A stretch of 64,000 nt of DNA from Aliivibrio finisterrensis (GCF_008933155.1 NZ_WBVP01000002.1:186001-250000), one strand, 5' to 3'. Counted from the first letter of the stretch, positions 17,221 through 26,598 are shown. Made by a program: numbers and translations. Notes: a model not told the origin generated them from the letters alone.

Positions 17221-17595
17221 TTATTCAACGTCGCAATCAGTACAGCTTTGTAGTGCGATTTCGTGCTCAAATACCGCTACCTCGTTACCGTCTTTTAGCA
17301 ACTCAGCGATTTCATCTGCAACTTCTTTCTCATCGTCTGCTTCAATTTGGCCTTCTAGCTCTTCATCTGAGTAACCGTAGAAATTTAGCAATAAGTAATC
17401 TCGAGCTTCAGCTTTAGTACAAGTCACGTTTACTGAAAGATCCGCTTTAACGCCTTCTTGCTCGATAATTGCAGCCGCTTGGGCTACGACATCGTCTTTC
17501 ATTGTTGCTGTTAACCAACCAAGATCAGTGTTTACTTTGGTTTTTTTACAGTTAAAACAAGGCAGTTTGTGAAAGTAATATTGAAAATTAGTCAT
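17221..17595 (-). CDS. Hypothetical acidic protein with terminal CxxC pairs, 124 aa
   Basis: A soluble protein with no signal peptide. A C13-x2-C16 pair sits near the N-terminus (LPCFNCKK) and a C118-x2-C121 pair near the C-terminus (LQSCTDCDVE). Together they could form one zinc or redox site across the chain. The middle is acidic and helical (EELEGQIEADDEKEVADEIA). It has its own terminator. I recognise no family. It looks intact although it lies among broken genes. Confidence 0.65.
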   Translation of the reverse strand: MTNFQYYFHKLPCFNCKKTKVNTDLGWLTATMKDDVVAQAAAIIEQEGVKADLSVNVTCTKAEARDYLLLNFYGYSDEELEGQIEADDEKEVADEIAELLKDGNEVAVFEHEIALQSCTDCDVE

Positions 17596-17737
17596 GGGTA
17601 ATTTCTCTTTGAGTGTTGTATAGCAAGATTATGCGTATTTTGGGGCAAAATACTATCTTAATTAGATTATTACTCCGAAACTAATCTTCAAAGAAAACGC
17701 CAGTGGCAAAGATTCAGAGCGCAGTTAATTAAATGCG

Positions 17738-18043
17738 ATGATCCATTTTTCGCGTAATGGTGATGTAATGAAAGTGGATCGCTTAGCTCGTAATACCATC
17801 AACGCCCTTCAAATTGCAGATACCTTATCAGCTAAAAGTGCAGGTTTGGTATTTCACGATCTCGGTGATGTTGATATTAATTCCGATGTTAGCCGAGTGA
17901 TTTATACCACCATTTCAGCCTACGCAGAAATGGAAAGAAAATACATTCTACAGCGTTGTAATGAGGGCAGGGAACGCGCTAAAGCAAAAGGTAGACGCTT
18001 CAGAATCGCATCTCTTCCTTACAGTGTCGACAGATGCACTTAA
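17738..18043 (+). pseudogene. Serine recombinase (resolvase) internal fragment
   Basis: The frame encodes VDRLARNTINALQIADTLSA, then GLVFHDLGDVDINSDVSRVI and YTTISAYAEMERKYILQR. These are the core and long E-helix of Tn3/Hin-type serine recombinases. The N-terminal part with the catalytic Ser (YxRVS motif) is absent, and the frame loses similarity after KAKGRRF. The C-terminal DNA-binding HTH is therefore gone. It is a decayed remnant of a mobile element or invertase. Confidence 0.85.
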
Positions 18044-18120
18044 AGTGACGTTACGTTAAATGATATAGATTGAGTAAATTCTTAGTGAAGGTTATTAATG
18101 TAAATATAGATACAATTTCT

Positions 18121-18723
18121 TTAATTTCTAGAAAGCTGTATTCTTTCTCTTGTTAGACTGTAATCACTGCCTGCCATTCGGCCAATACTATCAAGCTTAT
18201 CGGAGTCGATTCGATAGTTTGAAATTGCATCATCAGCGACATGAATCGCGCACACTTCTCCAATTACTAAATGTCCCGACAATGCTTCTTCTCCTAAGTC
18301 AACAATACGATTGAGTTTACACTCATAAGCAACTACTGCATTTTTAATCCGAGGAGGAGTGACATGAGAGCTGGCAACTTTTTCAATATCTGCGTATTCA
18401 AATTCATCCACATCAGCACCCACATTGTGGCAAGTTTTATTCATTGTCTCTAAATCATCATAGCTAACACTGTGGATCACAAATTCTTTTTGTTCTCGAA
18501 TATTTCGTAATGTGTCTTTTGGCAGTTTCTCTTCATTAAACATCGGGTTAAAGCAAAGCATTGGTGGATTTGCTGACGCTACTGTGAAAAAAGAAAATGG
18601 AGCAAGGTTTACTTTTCCATCTAAAGACACAGAAGAAACCCATGCAATTGGTCTGGGTGTAATCCCTCCGATTAATAACTTATACATTTCGTTGGGGGTT
18701 AAACCGTTTGGTGAGAGTTCCAT
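18121..18723 (-). CDS. Flavin reductase-like FMN-binding protein
   Basis: A 200-residue protein of the flavin-reductase-like/DIM6-NTAB family. The motifs GGITPRPIAWVSSVSLDG and NLAPFSFFTVASANPPMLCF form the FMN pocket, and HLVIGEVCAIHV is the later core strand. Members reduce flavins with NAD(P)H or bind FMN as flavoredoxins. GGAAGG precedes the start. It stands alone between the recombinase fragment and the ugp operon and seems intact. Confidence 0.87.
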   Translation of the reverse strand: MELSPNGLTPNEMYKLLIGGITPRPIAWVSSVSLDGKVNLAPFSFFTVASANPPMLCFNPMFNEEKLPKDTLRNIREQKEFVIHSVSYDDLETMNKTCHNVGADVDEFEYADIEKVASSHVTPPRIKNAVVAYECKLNRIVDLGEEALSGHLVIGEVCAIHVADDAISNYRIDSDKLDSIGRMAGSDYSLTRERIQLSRN

Positions 18724-18867
18724 GATGACCTTCCTTCATATTTGATAAAAATGATGTGGTGCTCAACTATAATCCCGTCCGAAAGGAGAAAAGCAACACT
18801 TGATCACTCATACTCATTAACATCGAATCTTGCCTTAAAAAAAATGACTCATATAGTAATCATAGGA

Positions 18868-18902
18868 GGACATTTCTAATTGGGTCAAACCGGACATTTC
18901 TA
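18868..18902. repeat. 24-bp-spaced direct repeats, possible IS end remnant
   Basis: GGACATTTCTA occurs at 18868-18878 and again at 18892-18902, exactly 24 bp apart. The sequence between includes TTGGGTCAAACC. Insertion-sequence ends with several short direct repeats look like this (IS21-type for example), but no transposase is nearby. The remaining 18903-19130 stretch shows only a 9-bp inverted repeat (GCGTTTATC at 18984, GATAAACGC at 19038). Confidence 0.35.
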
Positions 18903-19130
18903 TTTTGCGCCCACAATCTCGGTGCGGACTTCGGAGGTTATGTTTAATAGGTATTTCACATTAAATATTTTATGCGTACTATAGCGTTTATCGAAAACAA
19001 CTATCTAATAAGCGAGCTTTTAGCGTCCAACTAGCTTGATAAACGCCGCCAAAATTTCTCTTTAACTCGTAGTTCTAAGCTAGAGCAGCAAAAAAGGCCA
19101 CCTTAAAACCATCACAAGAACACAATAAAA

Positions 19131-19148
19131 CTGAAGCATAACTGTCAT
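19131..19148 (+). promoter_or_regulatory. Candidate PhoB box before ugpB
   Basis: CTGAAGC-N4-CTGTCAT gives two 7-bp half-sites with the 11-bp spacing used by PhoB. The second half-site is a perfect consensus; the first is weak. It lies 62 bp before the ugpB start. The family is normally phosphate-starvation regulated, which supports the call. Confidence 0.45.
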
Positions 19149-19210
19149 CTTCAATCCCTACTATGAGCATCACATAAACGGTTACTCATACTAAATCATT
19201 AGGGAATAAG

Positions 19211-20503
19211 ATGAAAAAGCAATTGATAACAGGTGTTCTAGCGTCATTACTTTCAACGACAGCCATGGCAGAAACCAACATAACGTGGTGGCATGCAATG
19301 AGTGGTCAGCTAGGCGAAACAGTCAATACTATTGCTCGTGATTTTAATGCGTCACAAGATGAATACAAAATTACCCCAGTGTTTAAAGGCTCATACGTAG
19401 AGACACTTACCGCAGGCATTGCAGCTTATCGTGCCGACCAAGCACCGAACATTCTGCAAGTGGCCGATGTGGGTGCCGCAACCATTATCAATGCCCCAGG
19501 GGTTGCAAAACCTGTCGAAGATATTCTCGTTCAATCTGGCTATTCATTTAATAACAAAGACTACATTGCAGGGGTTCGTAACTTCTATGCAGACAGCAAT
19601 GGAAAAATGGTTGGCATGCCATTCAACAGCTCAACGCCTGTGCTTTATTACAACAAAGACATTCTTGCAAAAGTAGGGGTAGAAGCGCCTAACACCTACG
19701 AAGAGCTAGAACAAGTCGCACAAAAATTAAAAGCGCAAGGCTACGCTACTTTCTCACAATCTTTAACGCCTTGGATCATGTTCGAAAACTTCAAGTCTCG
19801 CCATAACCTTCCCGTTGCTAATAAAAACAATGGTTTTGATGCACCAGCGACCAACATCATGATCAATACGCCAGACATGGCAATGCATTTTAACAAGCTA
19901 AAAGAGTGGTCAGACAAAGGGTACTACAAGTATTACGGCTCAGATTGGGATGCAAACCAACAGCCGTTTGAGCAACAAAAAGTAGCAATGTGGTTAGGCT
20001 CATCAGGCTCGTTTGGTGGGTTACGTAACCGTGTTGATTTTGAGTTAGGTACAACCTATCTACCATATTGGAAATCAGTCAATAAAGAGGCTGGCCGCAC
20101 CTTTATTGGTGGCGCTGCCTTATTTGCCATTGATGGTAAGCCAAAAGAAGAAGAGCAAGCCGTTGCTGCTTTCTTTAATTTCTTAACAAGTCCTGAGACA
20201 CAAATGTTTTGGCATAAATCGACCGGTTATGTGACGGTTACCAAAGCGGCTTACGACATGACAAAACAATCAGGCTACTACCAAGAACAGCCAGATGCAG
20301 AAGTGGGCGTAAAGCAGTTGAGCTTACCGGGTGGCGAGTGGACGCGTGGTTACCGTTTAGGTTTTTACTCACAAATCCAAGAGGTAATGCATAGAGAGTT
20401 TGATAACGTATTTGCAGACCGAATTACGGTAGAAAAAGCACTCGCCAATATCGATAAAGAAAGCAAAGTAATGTTAAACCGTTTCGCACGTTCGGTGCAA
20501 TAA
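19211..20503 (+). CDS. ugpB: Glycerol-3-phosphate ABC transporter, periplasmic binding protein UgpB
   Basis: A 430-residue secreted protein. The signal peptide is MKKQLITGVLASLLSTTAMA, with AMA-E cleavage. The mature protein starts ETNITWWHAMSGQLGETVN, the WWHAM motif of UgpB. Later motifs are FKGSYVETLTAGIAAYRA and MPFNSSTPVLYYNKD. It captures sn-glycerol-3-phosphate and glycerophosphodiesters in the periplasm and hands them to UgpAE. It is first in the ugpBAEC operon, the same order as in E. coli, with the candidate Pho box upstream. Confidence 0.95.
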   Translation: MKKQLITGVLASLLSTTAMAETNITWWHAMSGQLGETVNTIARDFNASQDEYKITPVFKGSYVETLTAGIAAYRADQAPNILQVADVGAATIINAPGVAKPVEDILVQSGYSFNNKDYIAGVRNFYADSNGKMVGMPFNSSTPVLYYNKDILAKVGVEAPNTYEELEQVAQKLKAQGYATFSQSLTPWIMFENFKSRHNLPVANKNNGFDAPATNIMINTPDMAMHFNKLKEWSDKGYYKYYGSDWDANQQPFEQQKVAMWLGSSGSFGGLRNRVDFELGTTYLPYWKSVNKEAGRTFIGGAALFAIDGKPKEEEQAVAAFFNFLTSPETQMFWHKSTGYVTVTKAAYDMTKQSGYYQEQPDAEVGVKQLSLPGGEWTRGYRLGFYSQIQEVMHREFDNVFADRITVEKALANIDKESKVMLNRFARSVQ

Positions 20504-20574
20504 CAAGGATTCACTGTGGTTGATTTCGGTTAGTCACAGTGATTTTTTTCTTTTTAATGTAGTAGGTTATAACA

Positions 20575-21456
20575 GTGGAACAACGACAACAATTTACCCA
20601 CTCGGCGTTGCCTTATGCGCTTTTAGTGCCACAAATCGCCATTATTGCAGTGTTCTTTTTCTATCCCGCAGCCGAAGCGGTTTATCTCTCCTTTATGCTA
20701 GAAGACCCTTGGGGATTGTCATCAACCTTTGTCGGTTTAGAGAATTACAGCATTATTTTTAGCTCGGCAGAGTATTTAAGATCGATCTTTTTTACGGTTG
20801 GCTTTGCCATTGTGGTGTCATTTTTATCATTAGCCATCGCACTTTTACTGGCGGTGAAAGCCAATAATATTTTGCATGGTAAGAGTGCTTATAAAATCAC
20901 GCTCACTTGGGTGTATGCGGTTGCTCCTGCGGTGGCTGGTATTATGGGCGGCTTTATTTTTAATCCTCATATTGGTGTTTTTACCGATATTTTTGCCAGT
21001 CTTGGTTGGGATTTTAGTTTATACACCAGTCCTTTTGATGCGACGCTAACCTTGGTTTTGGTCTCGGTGTGGAAGCAAGTCTCGGTTAACTTTATCTACT
21101 TTCTTGCAGGACTACAGTCTATCTCATTTGCGGTGAACGAGGCGGCAATGTTGGATTGCGAGAGTGATCGCCGTCGCTTCTGGACCATCACTTTCCCACT
21201 GCTTGCTCCTACAGGCTTTTTCTTATTAGTCATCAACTTAACCTATGCCTTTTTTGAAACCTTCGGCGTTATCGATACCTTAACGTCAGGCGGTCCGGGT
21301 GGGGGAACGACCTCATTGGTTTATAAGATTTATCGTGATGGCTTCATTGGGACAGACATTGGAGGCAGTGCGGCGCAATCGGTGGTGTTACTGGTTTTAG
21401 TCTTAATGCTGACTTGGGTGCAATTTAAGTTTATTGAAAAGCGTGTGCACTATTAA
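20575..21456 (+). CDS. ugpA: Glycerol-3-phosphate ABC transporter permease UgpA
   Basis: A 293-residue inner-membrane permease with six helices. The cytoplasmic EAA loop (EAAMLDCESDRRRFWTITFP) docks on the ATPase UgpC. A GTG start at 20575 gives MEQRQQFTHSALPYALLVPQ, which matches the family start. The late loop IDTLTSGGPGGGTTSLVYKI is typical of sugar and glycerophosphate permeases. It lies 71 bp after ugpB, a gap with no strong terminator, so the operon should continue. Confidence 0.94.
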   Translation: MEQRQQFTHSALPYALLVPQIAIIAVFFFYPAAEAVYLSFMLEDPWGLSSTFVGLENYSIIFSSAEYLRSIFFTVGFAIVVSFLSLAIALLLAVKANNILHGKSAYKITLTWVYAVAPAVAGIMGGFIFNPHIGVFTDIFASLGWDFSLYTSPFDATLTLVLVSVWKQVSVNFIYFLAGLQSISFAVNEAAMLDCESDRRRFWTITFPLLAPTGFFLLVINLTYAFFETFGVIDTLTSGGPGGGTTSLVYKIYRDGFIGTDIGGSAAQSVVLLVLVLMLTWVQFKFIEKRVHY

Positions 21457-21500
21457 TTCAAAGAGATGTATTGGTACACAGCAATGATGAGAATTTTATT

Positions 21501-22343
21501 ATGAAACAGAATCAATGGTTCGATCATGTGATCCTAATAGCAGGGGCGCTTTTTATGATCATCCCTATTTGGCTAATTTTCGCTAGCTCTACCCACAACC
21601 CAAACACCATTATTAGTGATGGATTGCAGTGGTGGCCGGGCGGTAATTTTCTTGAAGTTTACGGTGAGGTCTGGGACAAGAGCGTCGGTTTTAGTACGGA
21701 TGTGAATGCAAAATCAATGATCATTAACTCAATGGTGATGGGACTTGGCTTTGCCATTGGCAAGATCATTATTTCGATGATGGCCGCTTATGCCTTGGTC
21801 TATTTTCGTATGCCTTTTGCTTCACTGTGGTTTTGGCTGATTTTTGTCACGCTATTGTTGCCATTAGAAGTTCGTATCATTCCTTCTTATGAGGTGGTTG
21901 CGAACTTAGGGATGTTAAACAGTTTTTCTGGGCTCATTTTACCTTTAATCGCTTCGGCGACGGCGACGTTTTTCTTTCGTCAATTTTTTAGAACCATTCC
22001 CAATGAGTTGGTGGAGGCGGCGCAACTTGATAACGCAGGCCCAATTCGCTTTTTTATCGATATTTTATTGCCGTTATCCAAAACTATGATCGCCGCGATT
22101 TTCATCATCATGTTTGTGGTGGGTTGGAACCAATATTTATGGCCAATCATGATGACCACCGATGAGAGTTACAACACCATCGTCATGGGCGTGAAGCAGT
22201 TATTGAGTGATATAAGCCAAAGCAGTCAACCGCGTTACGACCAAGCCTTTGCTCTGGTTATCTTCGCCATGTTGCCACCGATTTTAGTGGTTATTATTTT
22301 TCAGCGTTGGTTTGTGAAAGGCCTTGTTGAAACCGAGAAATAA
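21501..22343 (+). CDS. ugpE: Glycerol-3-phosphate ABC transporter permease UgpE
   Basis: A 280-residue partner permease with six helices. The EAA loop is ELVEAAQLDNAGPIRFFIDI. The N-terminus after ATG 21501 (MKQNQWFDHVILIAGALFMI) fits the family better than the upstream TTG at 21471. The segment FVVGWNQYLWPIMMTTDESY is highly conserved among UgpE/MalG-type subunits. It forms the membrane channel with UgpA. Confidence 0.94.
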   Translation: MKQNQWFDHVILIAGALFMIIPIWLIFASSTHNPNTIISDGLQWWPGGNFLEVYGEVWDKSVGFSTDVNAKSMIINSMVMGLGFAIGKIIISMMAAYALVYFRMPFASLWFWLIFVTLLLPLEVRIIPSYEVVANLGMLNSFSGLILPLIASATATFFFRQFFRTIPNELVEAAQLDNAGPIRFFIDILLPLSKTMIAAIFIIMFVVGWNQYLWPIMMTTDESYNTIVMGVKQLLSDISQSSQPRYDQAFALVIFAMLPPILVVIIFQRWFVKGLVETEK

Positions 22344-22403
22344 CCGTGCAGATGCGGTGATGAAACCGCATTGCCAATACCTAATTTGTGAAGAGATAGA
22401 ACG

Positions 22404-23486
22404 ATGTTAGCACTTAAAAATTTAGTAAAAACCTACGACAATGGCCACCAAGCGGTAAAGGACGTTTCTGTTGATATTAAACAGGGCGAGTTCATTGTAT
22501 TGGTTGGCCCATCGGGCTGTGGTAAGTCATCCATCTTGCGCTCTATCGCAGGGTTAGAGTCGATCACGGGTGGCGAAATTGAGTTAAATCATCGCCGAAT
22601 TGATACTGAAAAACCAGCCAGCCGTGATATTGCGATGGTGTTTCAAAACTACGCGCTATACCCACACATGACGGTGTATGACAACTTGGCTTATGGGCTA
22701 AAAAACCGTGGTGTCGATAAGCAAATCATTGCTGAAAAAATTGAAAAAGTGGCAGAAACCCTCAAGATCGCAGATTATCTCGACAGAAAGCCTGCAAAGT
22801 TATCGGGTGGGCAGCGTCAACGTGTTGCAATGGGACGTGCGATTGTGCGTGATCCGCAGTTATTCTTGTTTGATGAGCCGTTATCTAATCTAGATGCTTC
22901 ACTGCGTGCCCATATGCGTTTAGAAATTAAAAAGCTGCAACGAGAGCTAGGCGTAACCAGTGTGTATGTGACTCATGATCAAGTGGAGGCGATGACCTTG
23001 GCGGATCGCATTATTGTGCTAAACCAAGGCGAGATTGAGCAAATTGGCACACCATCAGAGGTGTACCATCAACCAGCAAGCACCTTTGTGGCGAGTTTTA
23101 TTGGTAGCCCTGCGATGAACTTTCATCAAGCCGAGATTGTGAATGGGGTGATTAAGTTTGATCAACAAAGTGTGTTTTTGGCTGAATACGCACATTTACC
23201 TGCTCAGACAATACAGCTTGGAATTAGACCTGAACACGCCTTGTTAGAGCCAGTAAATACCGGGTTAAGTTTTCCATTAAGTGTGCAAGCGGTTGAACCG
23301 TTAGGGCCGAATCAGTTAGTGCATGGTTTGGTGGGTGGCAAAACATTTACCGCGTTAACGCCAGAGTTAGACTTTGCCACTCAAGAATCTCTGACGCTTA
23401 ACGTTGCAAAGCAGCACTTGCATTTGTTTGATGAGGCGGGGAAGCGCTTATTGGCTGATACCAATATGTTAGCGCAAGCAAGCTAG
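22404..23486 (+). CDS. ugpC: Glycerol-3-phosphate ABC transporter ATP-binding protein UgpC
   Basis: A 360-residue ATPase of the MalK/UgpC type. Walker A is VGPSGCGKSS, the Q-loop lies in VFQNYALYPHMTVYDN, the signature is LSGGQRQR, Walker B is LFLFDEPLSNLD and the switch His is in VYVTHDQ. A C-terminal regulatory OB domain (about residues 240-355, LGIRPEHALLEP) can bind regulators such as EIIA or respond to phosphate. No ugpQ diesterase gene follows, unlike in E. coli. The downstream inverted repeat at 23504-23532 (AGCTCACT...AGTGAGCT) is a weak terminator. Confidence 0.94.
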   Translation: MLALKNLVKTYDNGHQAVKDVSVDIKQGEFIVLVGPSGCGKSSILRSIAGLESITGGEIELNHRRIDTEKPASRDIAMVFQNYALYPHMTVYDNLAYGLKNRGVDKQIIAEKIEKVAETLKIADYLDRKPAKLSGGQRQRVAMGRAIVRDPQLFLFDEPLSNLDASLRAHMRLEIKKLQRELGVTSVYVTHDQVEAMTLADRIIVLNQGEIEQIGTPSEVYHQPASTFVASFIGSPAMNFHQAEIVNGVIKFDQQSVFLAEYAHLPAQTIQLGIRPEHALLEPVNTGLSFPLSVQAVEPLGPNQLVHGLVGGKTFTALTPELDFATQESLTLNVAKQHLHLFDEAGKRLLADTNMLAQAS

Positions 23487-23532
23487 ATCATTCGTTTTAG
23501 ATGAGCTCACTTTAGCTGATGGTAGAGTGAGC

Positions 23533-24426
23533 TTAACAAAAATAGGACTTTATTTTTTCTCGCAACCAGATATTTGCCGGGTTTTGTCGCTCTCTATTAT
23601 GGGTGAGTAGGCGATAGTGAACTGGCTTGGACGTAAATGGGCAATCTAACACCTGTATATCCAGCTTATCGGCAAATGCGGTTGCGATACTTTCGGTCAC
23701 CATTGCAATGCAATCACTCGCCGCGGCCATCGACATAAGCGACACTAGAGAAGTACATTCTGCGGCTACTTGTCGTTCACTTAGTCGTTCCTCGGTAAAA
23801 TAATCTGCCATGTAAGTATCTTCACGGCGTAATTTCCAAGTAATGTGTTTCTCTGCATAAAACTGCTCACGAGTAACACTGCCTTCTATTCTAGGGTGTC
23901 CTTTTCGTGCAATCAGTCGGATCTTATCTTCAAACAGTGGCTCGGTAAAAAACGAGTGTGTTGAATAGTTAGATACTTCGATAGCAAGATCGGCTTGATG
24001 TTGATTGAGCGCTTGGATCAGTGCTTCTTCATTAGAGTGGGTTGGCTGCAATTCAATAGTGACATTACCCAAGCTATTGTCGGCTTCTAATTTAGGTAAC
24101 AGCATTAACATCACAGGTTCTGAGGTGTATATAACGAACTTGCGTGGGTACTGGGTCGAAAACCCCTCTAACCCTTCTAATGCGTTGTTGATTTGAGCTA
24201 ATGCAGGCTCAACATGACGAATTAATTCTTGAGCATGCTGCGTTGGAATAATCCCTCGGCCTGATCGAATAAATAGCTGACTTCCCACCTGCTGTTGTAA
24301 ACGCTTAAGTAAACCACTTACACCCGGCTGAGTTAATCCCATTTCTTCTGCGGCTAAGGTAATCGACTGGTGGCGATAAACCACAACAAATACTTTTAAT
24401 AAGTTTAGATCTATATTTGAAACCAT
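23533..24426 (-). CDS. LysR-family regulator divergent from the alkylsulfatase
   Basis: A 297-residue LysR protein if started at ATG 24426 (MVSNIDLNLLKVFVVVYRHQ). The HTH is SITLAAEEMGLTQPGVSGLL and the wing is LFIRSGRGIIPT. The effector domain holds YTSEPVMLMLLPKLEADN. The open frame extends to 24477, but that lead lacks LysR similarity. It is transcribed away from the sulfatase gene across about 116 bp and is the obvious candidate regulator of it. Confidence 0.9.
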   Translation of the reverse strand: MVSNIDLNLLKVFVVVYRHQSITLAAEEMGLTQPGVSGLLKRLQQQVGSQLFIRSGRGIIPTQHAQELIRHVEPALAQINNALEGLEGFSTQYPRKFVIYTSEPVMLMLLPKLEADNSLGNVTIELQPTHSNEEALIQALNQHQADLAIEVSNYSTHSFFTEPLFEDKIRLIARKGHPRIEGSVTREQFYAEKHITWKLRREDTYMADYFTEERLSERQVAAECTSLVSLMSMAAASDCIAMVTESIATAFADKLDIQVLDCPFTSKPVHYRLLTHNRERQNPANIWLREKIKSYFC

Positions 24427-24542
24427 CCCTTCCTCAAACATAATATTTTGTGATGTGTTAAATACAGTTTCATGCATGTATTGCTATGTGTCAATACGCT
24501 AAATTAGCACCATACCAATACGAATTCCCAAAGAGGCTACTT

Positions 24543-26564
24543 ATGAAAACTCGTTTTACTCTTTCAGTTCTTTCACTCTCTGTTATGGTTTCATTTGGCG
24601 CAGCAGCCAATGATTATGCATCTATTGATACGTACGAGGGAAAAGCGGCATCTAAGTTCACCGAAAATGCCAATACCGCAGTGGCAAAAACGCTTCCTTG
24701 GGAAGACACGTCTGCGTTTAAACGCACTACTCATGGTCTTATTGCTGAGTTTGGTACGCATGAAGCAGGCGAGCTTAAAAACCGTTTTGAATACATGGCG
24801 GATATGTCTGTGGAAGATTTACCACCTTCAGTAAACCCATCAATTTGGCGCCAAGGAATGTTAAATTATGCTGCCGGTGGTCTGTACGAAGTGACGGATG
24901 GGGTATATCAAATTCGCGGCGCTGACTTATCAAACATGACGATCTACCGCACAGATAATGGCTATGTGATTCACGATCCACTTCTGTCTCGTCAAGCCGC
25001 AGCTGCTTCGTGGGAATTCGCAAAACAGCACTTACCTGCGATTAATGGTGAGCACAAAATTACGGGTATGATTTACTCACACATGCACGCCGACCATTTT
25101 GGCGGTTCACGTGGTGTTTATGAATCAGGTGATTTTGCGAAAGATGCTGAAATCTACGCACCAAAAGATTTTATCAAAGAACTGGCTGATGAGAACGTAA
25201 TCGCAGGCACCGCAATGGGTCGCCGTGCAAACTACCAATACGGTACAACCCTTGATACCAACACCAAAGGCATTGTAGATAACGCACTTGGCCTTGGTGC
25301 ATCGCGTGGTGAAGTGACTTTAGTCGCACCGACGATTGAGATCCAAGAGCGTGAAAAAGTCATTAATATTGATGGACTCGATTTCCACGCAATCAACATG
25401 CCGGGGGCTGAAGCGCCTGCTGAGATTGTGTTGTATGTGCCAGAGTATCGCTCATTGAATACCGCTGAGCTTACTTATGATGGTATGCACAACATTTATA
25501 CTTTCCGTGGGGCAAAAGTTCGTGATTCATTGGTGTGGACTAAATACTTAACTGAGCTCAAAATGCGCTTTGTTGACAATGGGTTAGTAGACAATATTCA
25601 CGCGGCACATTCGGCACCAGTATGGAATGATGCAGACACTGACGTAAACGAAATTTCTGAGTACATGACGCTACAGCGTGACAACTATGGTTTCATTCAT
25701 AACCAGTCGATGCGCTTAGCCAATCACGGTGTGACCATTCACGATGTGGGCCGTCAAATTGAAGAGATCGTTCCACAATCTCAAATCGATACTTGGCACA
25801 CCAACGGTTACCACGGTTCATACAGCCACAATGCTCGTGCAGTGGTAAACCTGTACCTTGGCTACCATGATATGAACCCTGTGAACACCAACCCATTGCA
25901 AACCAAAGATCAATCTTGTGTGTATGTGAATGCCGCAGGTGCAGACGTACTATATAAAGCGGGCATGACTCACTTTAATGCTGGCGAATACCAAGAATCG
26001 TCTCAACTGTTTAACGACCTAGTACAATGTAACCCGAACAACATTGATTACCGTTTTGCACTCGCTGACAGCTTTGAACAGCAAGGTTACCAGTCTGAAA
26101 CCATGGCGTGGCGTAACAGCTATTTGCAAGGTGCGGTTGAACTGCGTACTGGTGAGATCCAAGAATCAATCAAGCTGGCTTCATCTGACGTAATTGCCAA
26201 CACGCCAACAGGCATGTTCTTAGACTTTATTGCTGTGAGTTTGAACGCACCAAAAGCAGAAGCCGCAGGTCTTGACTTCAACTTCGGTGTTTACCACCCA
26301 GATCTTGGAGAGCGTTACTACGGTGAAGTGTCTAATGCGAATATGGCTAACATTGAAGTCGATAAGTTACCAAAGGTTGATTTTGAATTAATTATCAACA
26401 AAGCAGATTTCACAAAAGTTGTTCTTGGTGAGACAACGCTAGAGGCATTATTTAAATCTGGTCAAGCAGGCGTGAAAGGCGATGCATCGCTGCTAGAGAA
26501 ACTGGCTGGCTCACTAGATAAGTTTGATGGCATGTTTGAGATTCTACCAATGCCAAGCAAATAA
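24543..26564 (+). CDS. Secreted alkylsulfatase, metallo-beta-lactamase fold (SdsA1/YjcS family)
   Basis: A 673-residue periplasmic or secreted hydrolase that should remove sulfate from primary alkyl sulfates such as SDS. ATG 24543 opens a clear signal peptide (MKTRFTLSVLSLSVMVSFGA, cleaved near AAAN). The binuclear zinc motif is SHMHADHFGG, with further His ligands in AAHSAP. A helical dimerisation domain follows around residues 400-520, and a C-terminal SCP2-like domain around 550-670. The open frame to 24486 is non-coding lead. It is regulated by the divergent LysR gene. A terminator follows at 26599. Confidence 0.9.
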   Translation: MKTRFTLSVLSLSVMVSFGAAANDYASIDTYEGKAASKFTENANTAVAKTLPWEDTSAFKRTTHGLIAEFGTHEAGELKNRFEYMADMSVEDLPPSVNPSIWRQGMLNYAAGGLYEVTDGVYQIRGADLSNMTIYRTDNGYVIHDPLLSRQAAAASWEFAKQHLPAINGEHKITGMIYSHMHADHFGGSRGVYESGDFAKDAEIYAPKDFIKELADENVIAGTAMGRRANYQYGTTLDTNTKGIVDNALGLGASRGEVTLVAPTIEIQEREKVINIDGLDFHAINMPGAEAPAEIVLYVPEYRSLNTAELTYDGMHNIYTFRGAKVRDSLVWTKYLTELKMRFVDNGLVDNIHAAHSAPVWNDADTDVNEISEYMTLQRDNYGFIHNQSMRLANHGVTIHDVGRQIEEIVPQSQIDTWHTNGYHGSYSHNARAVVNLYLGYHDMNPVNTNPLQTKDQSCVYVNAAGADVLYKAGMTHFNAGEYQESSQLFNDLVQCNPNNIDYRFALADSFEQQGYQSETMAWRNSYLQGAVELRTGEIQESIKLASSDVIANTPTGMFLDFIAVSLNAPKAEAAGLDFNFGVYHPDLGERYYGEVSNANMANIEVDKLPKVDFELIINKADFTKVVLGETTLEALFKSGQAGVKGDASLLEKLAGSLDKFDGMFEILPMPSK

Positions 26565-26598
26565 CATTTAAGGAAAAACCTCCCTATTGTGGGTAATG

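Noticed and set aside
18984-19046. Inverted 9-bp repeat GCGTTTATC / GATAAACGC before the ugp operon.
   Set aside because: The arms are short and 45 nt apart with no terminator or known operator features; it could occur by chance.
20520-20762. Open frame overlapping the start of ugpA.
   Set aside because: It lies out of frame with the strongly supported permease and has no family features.
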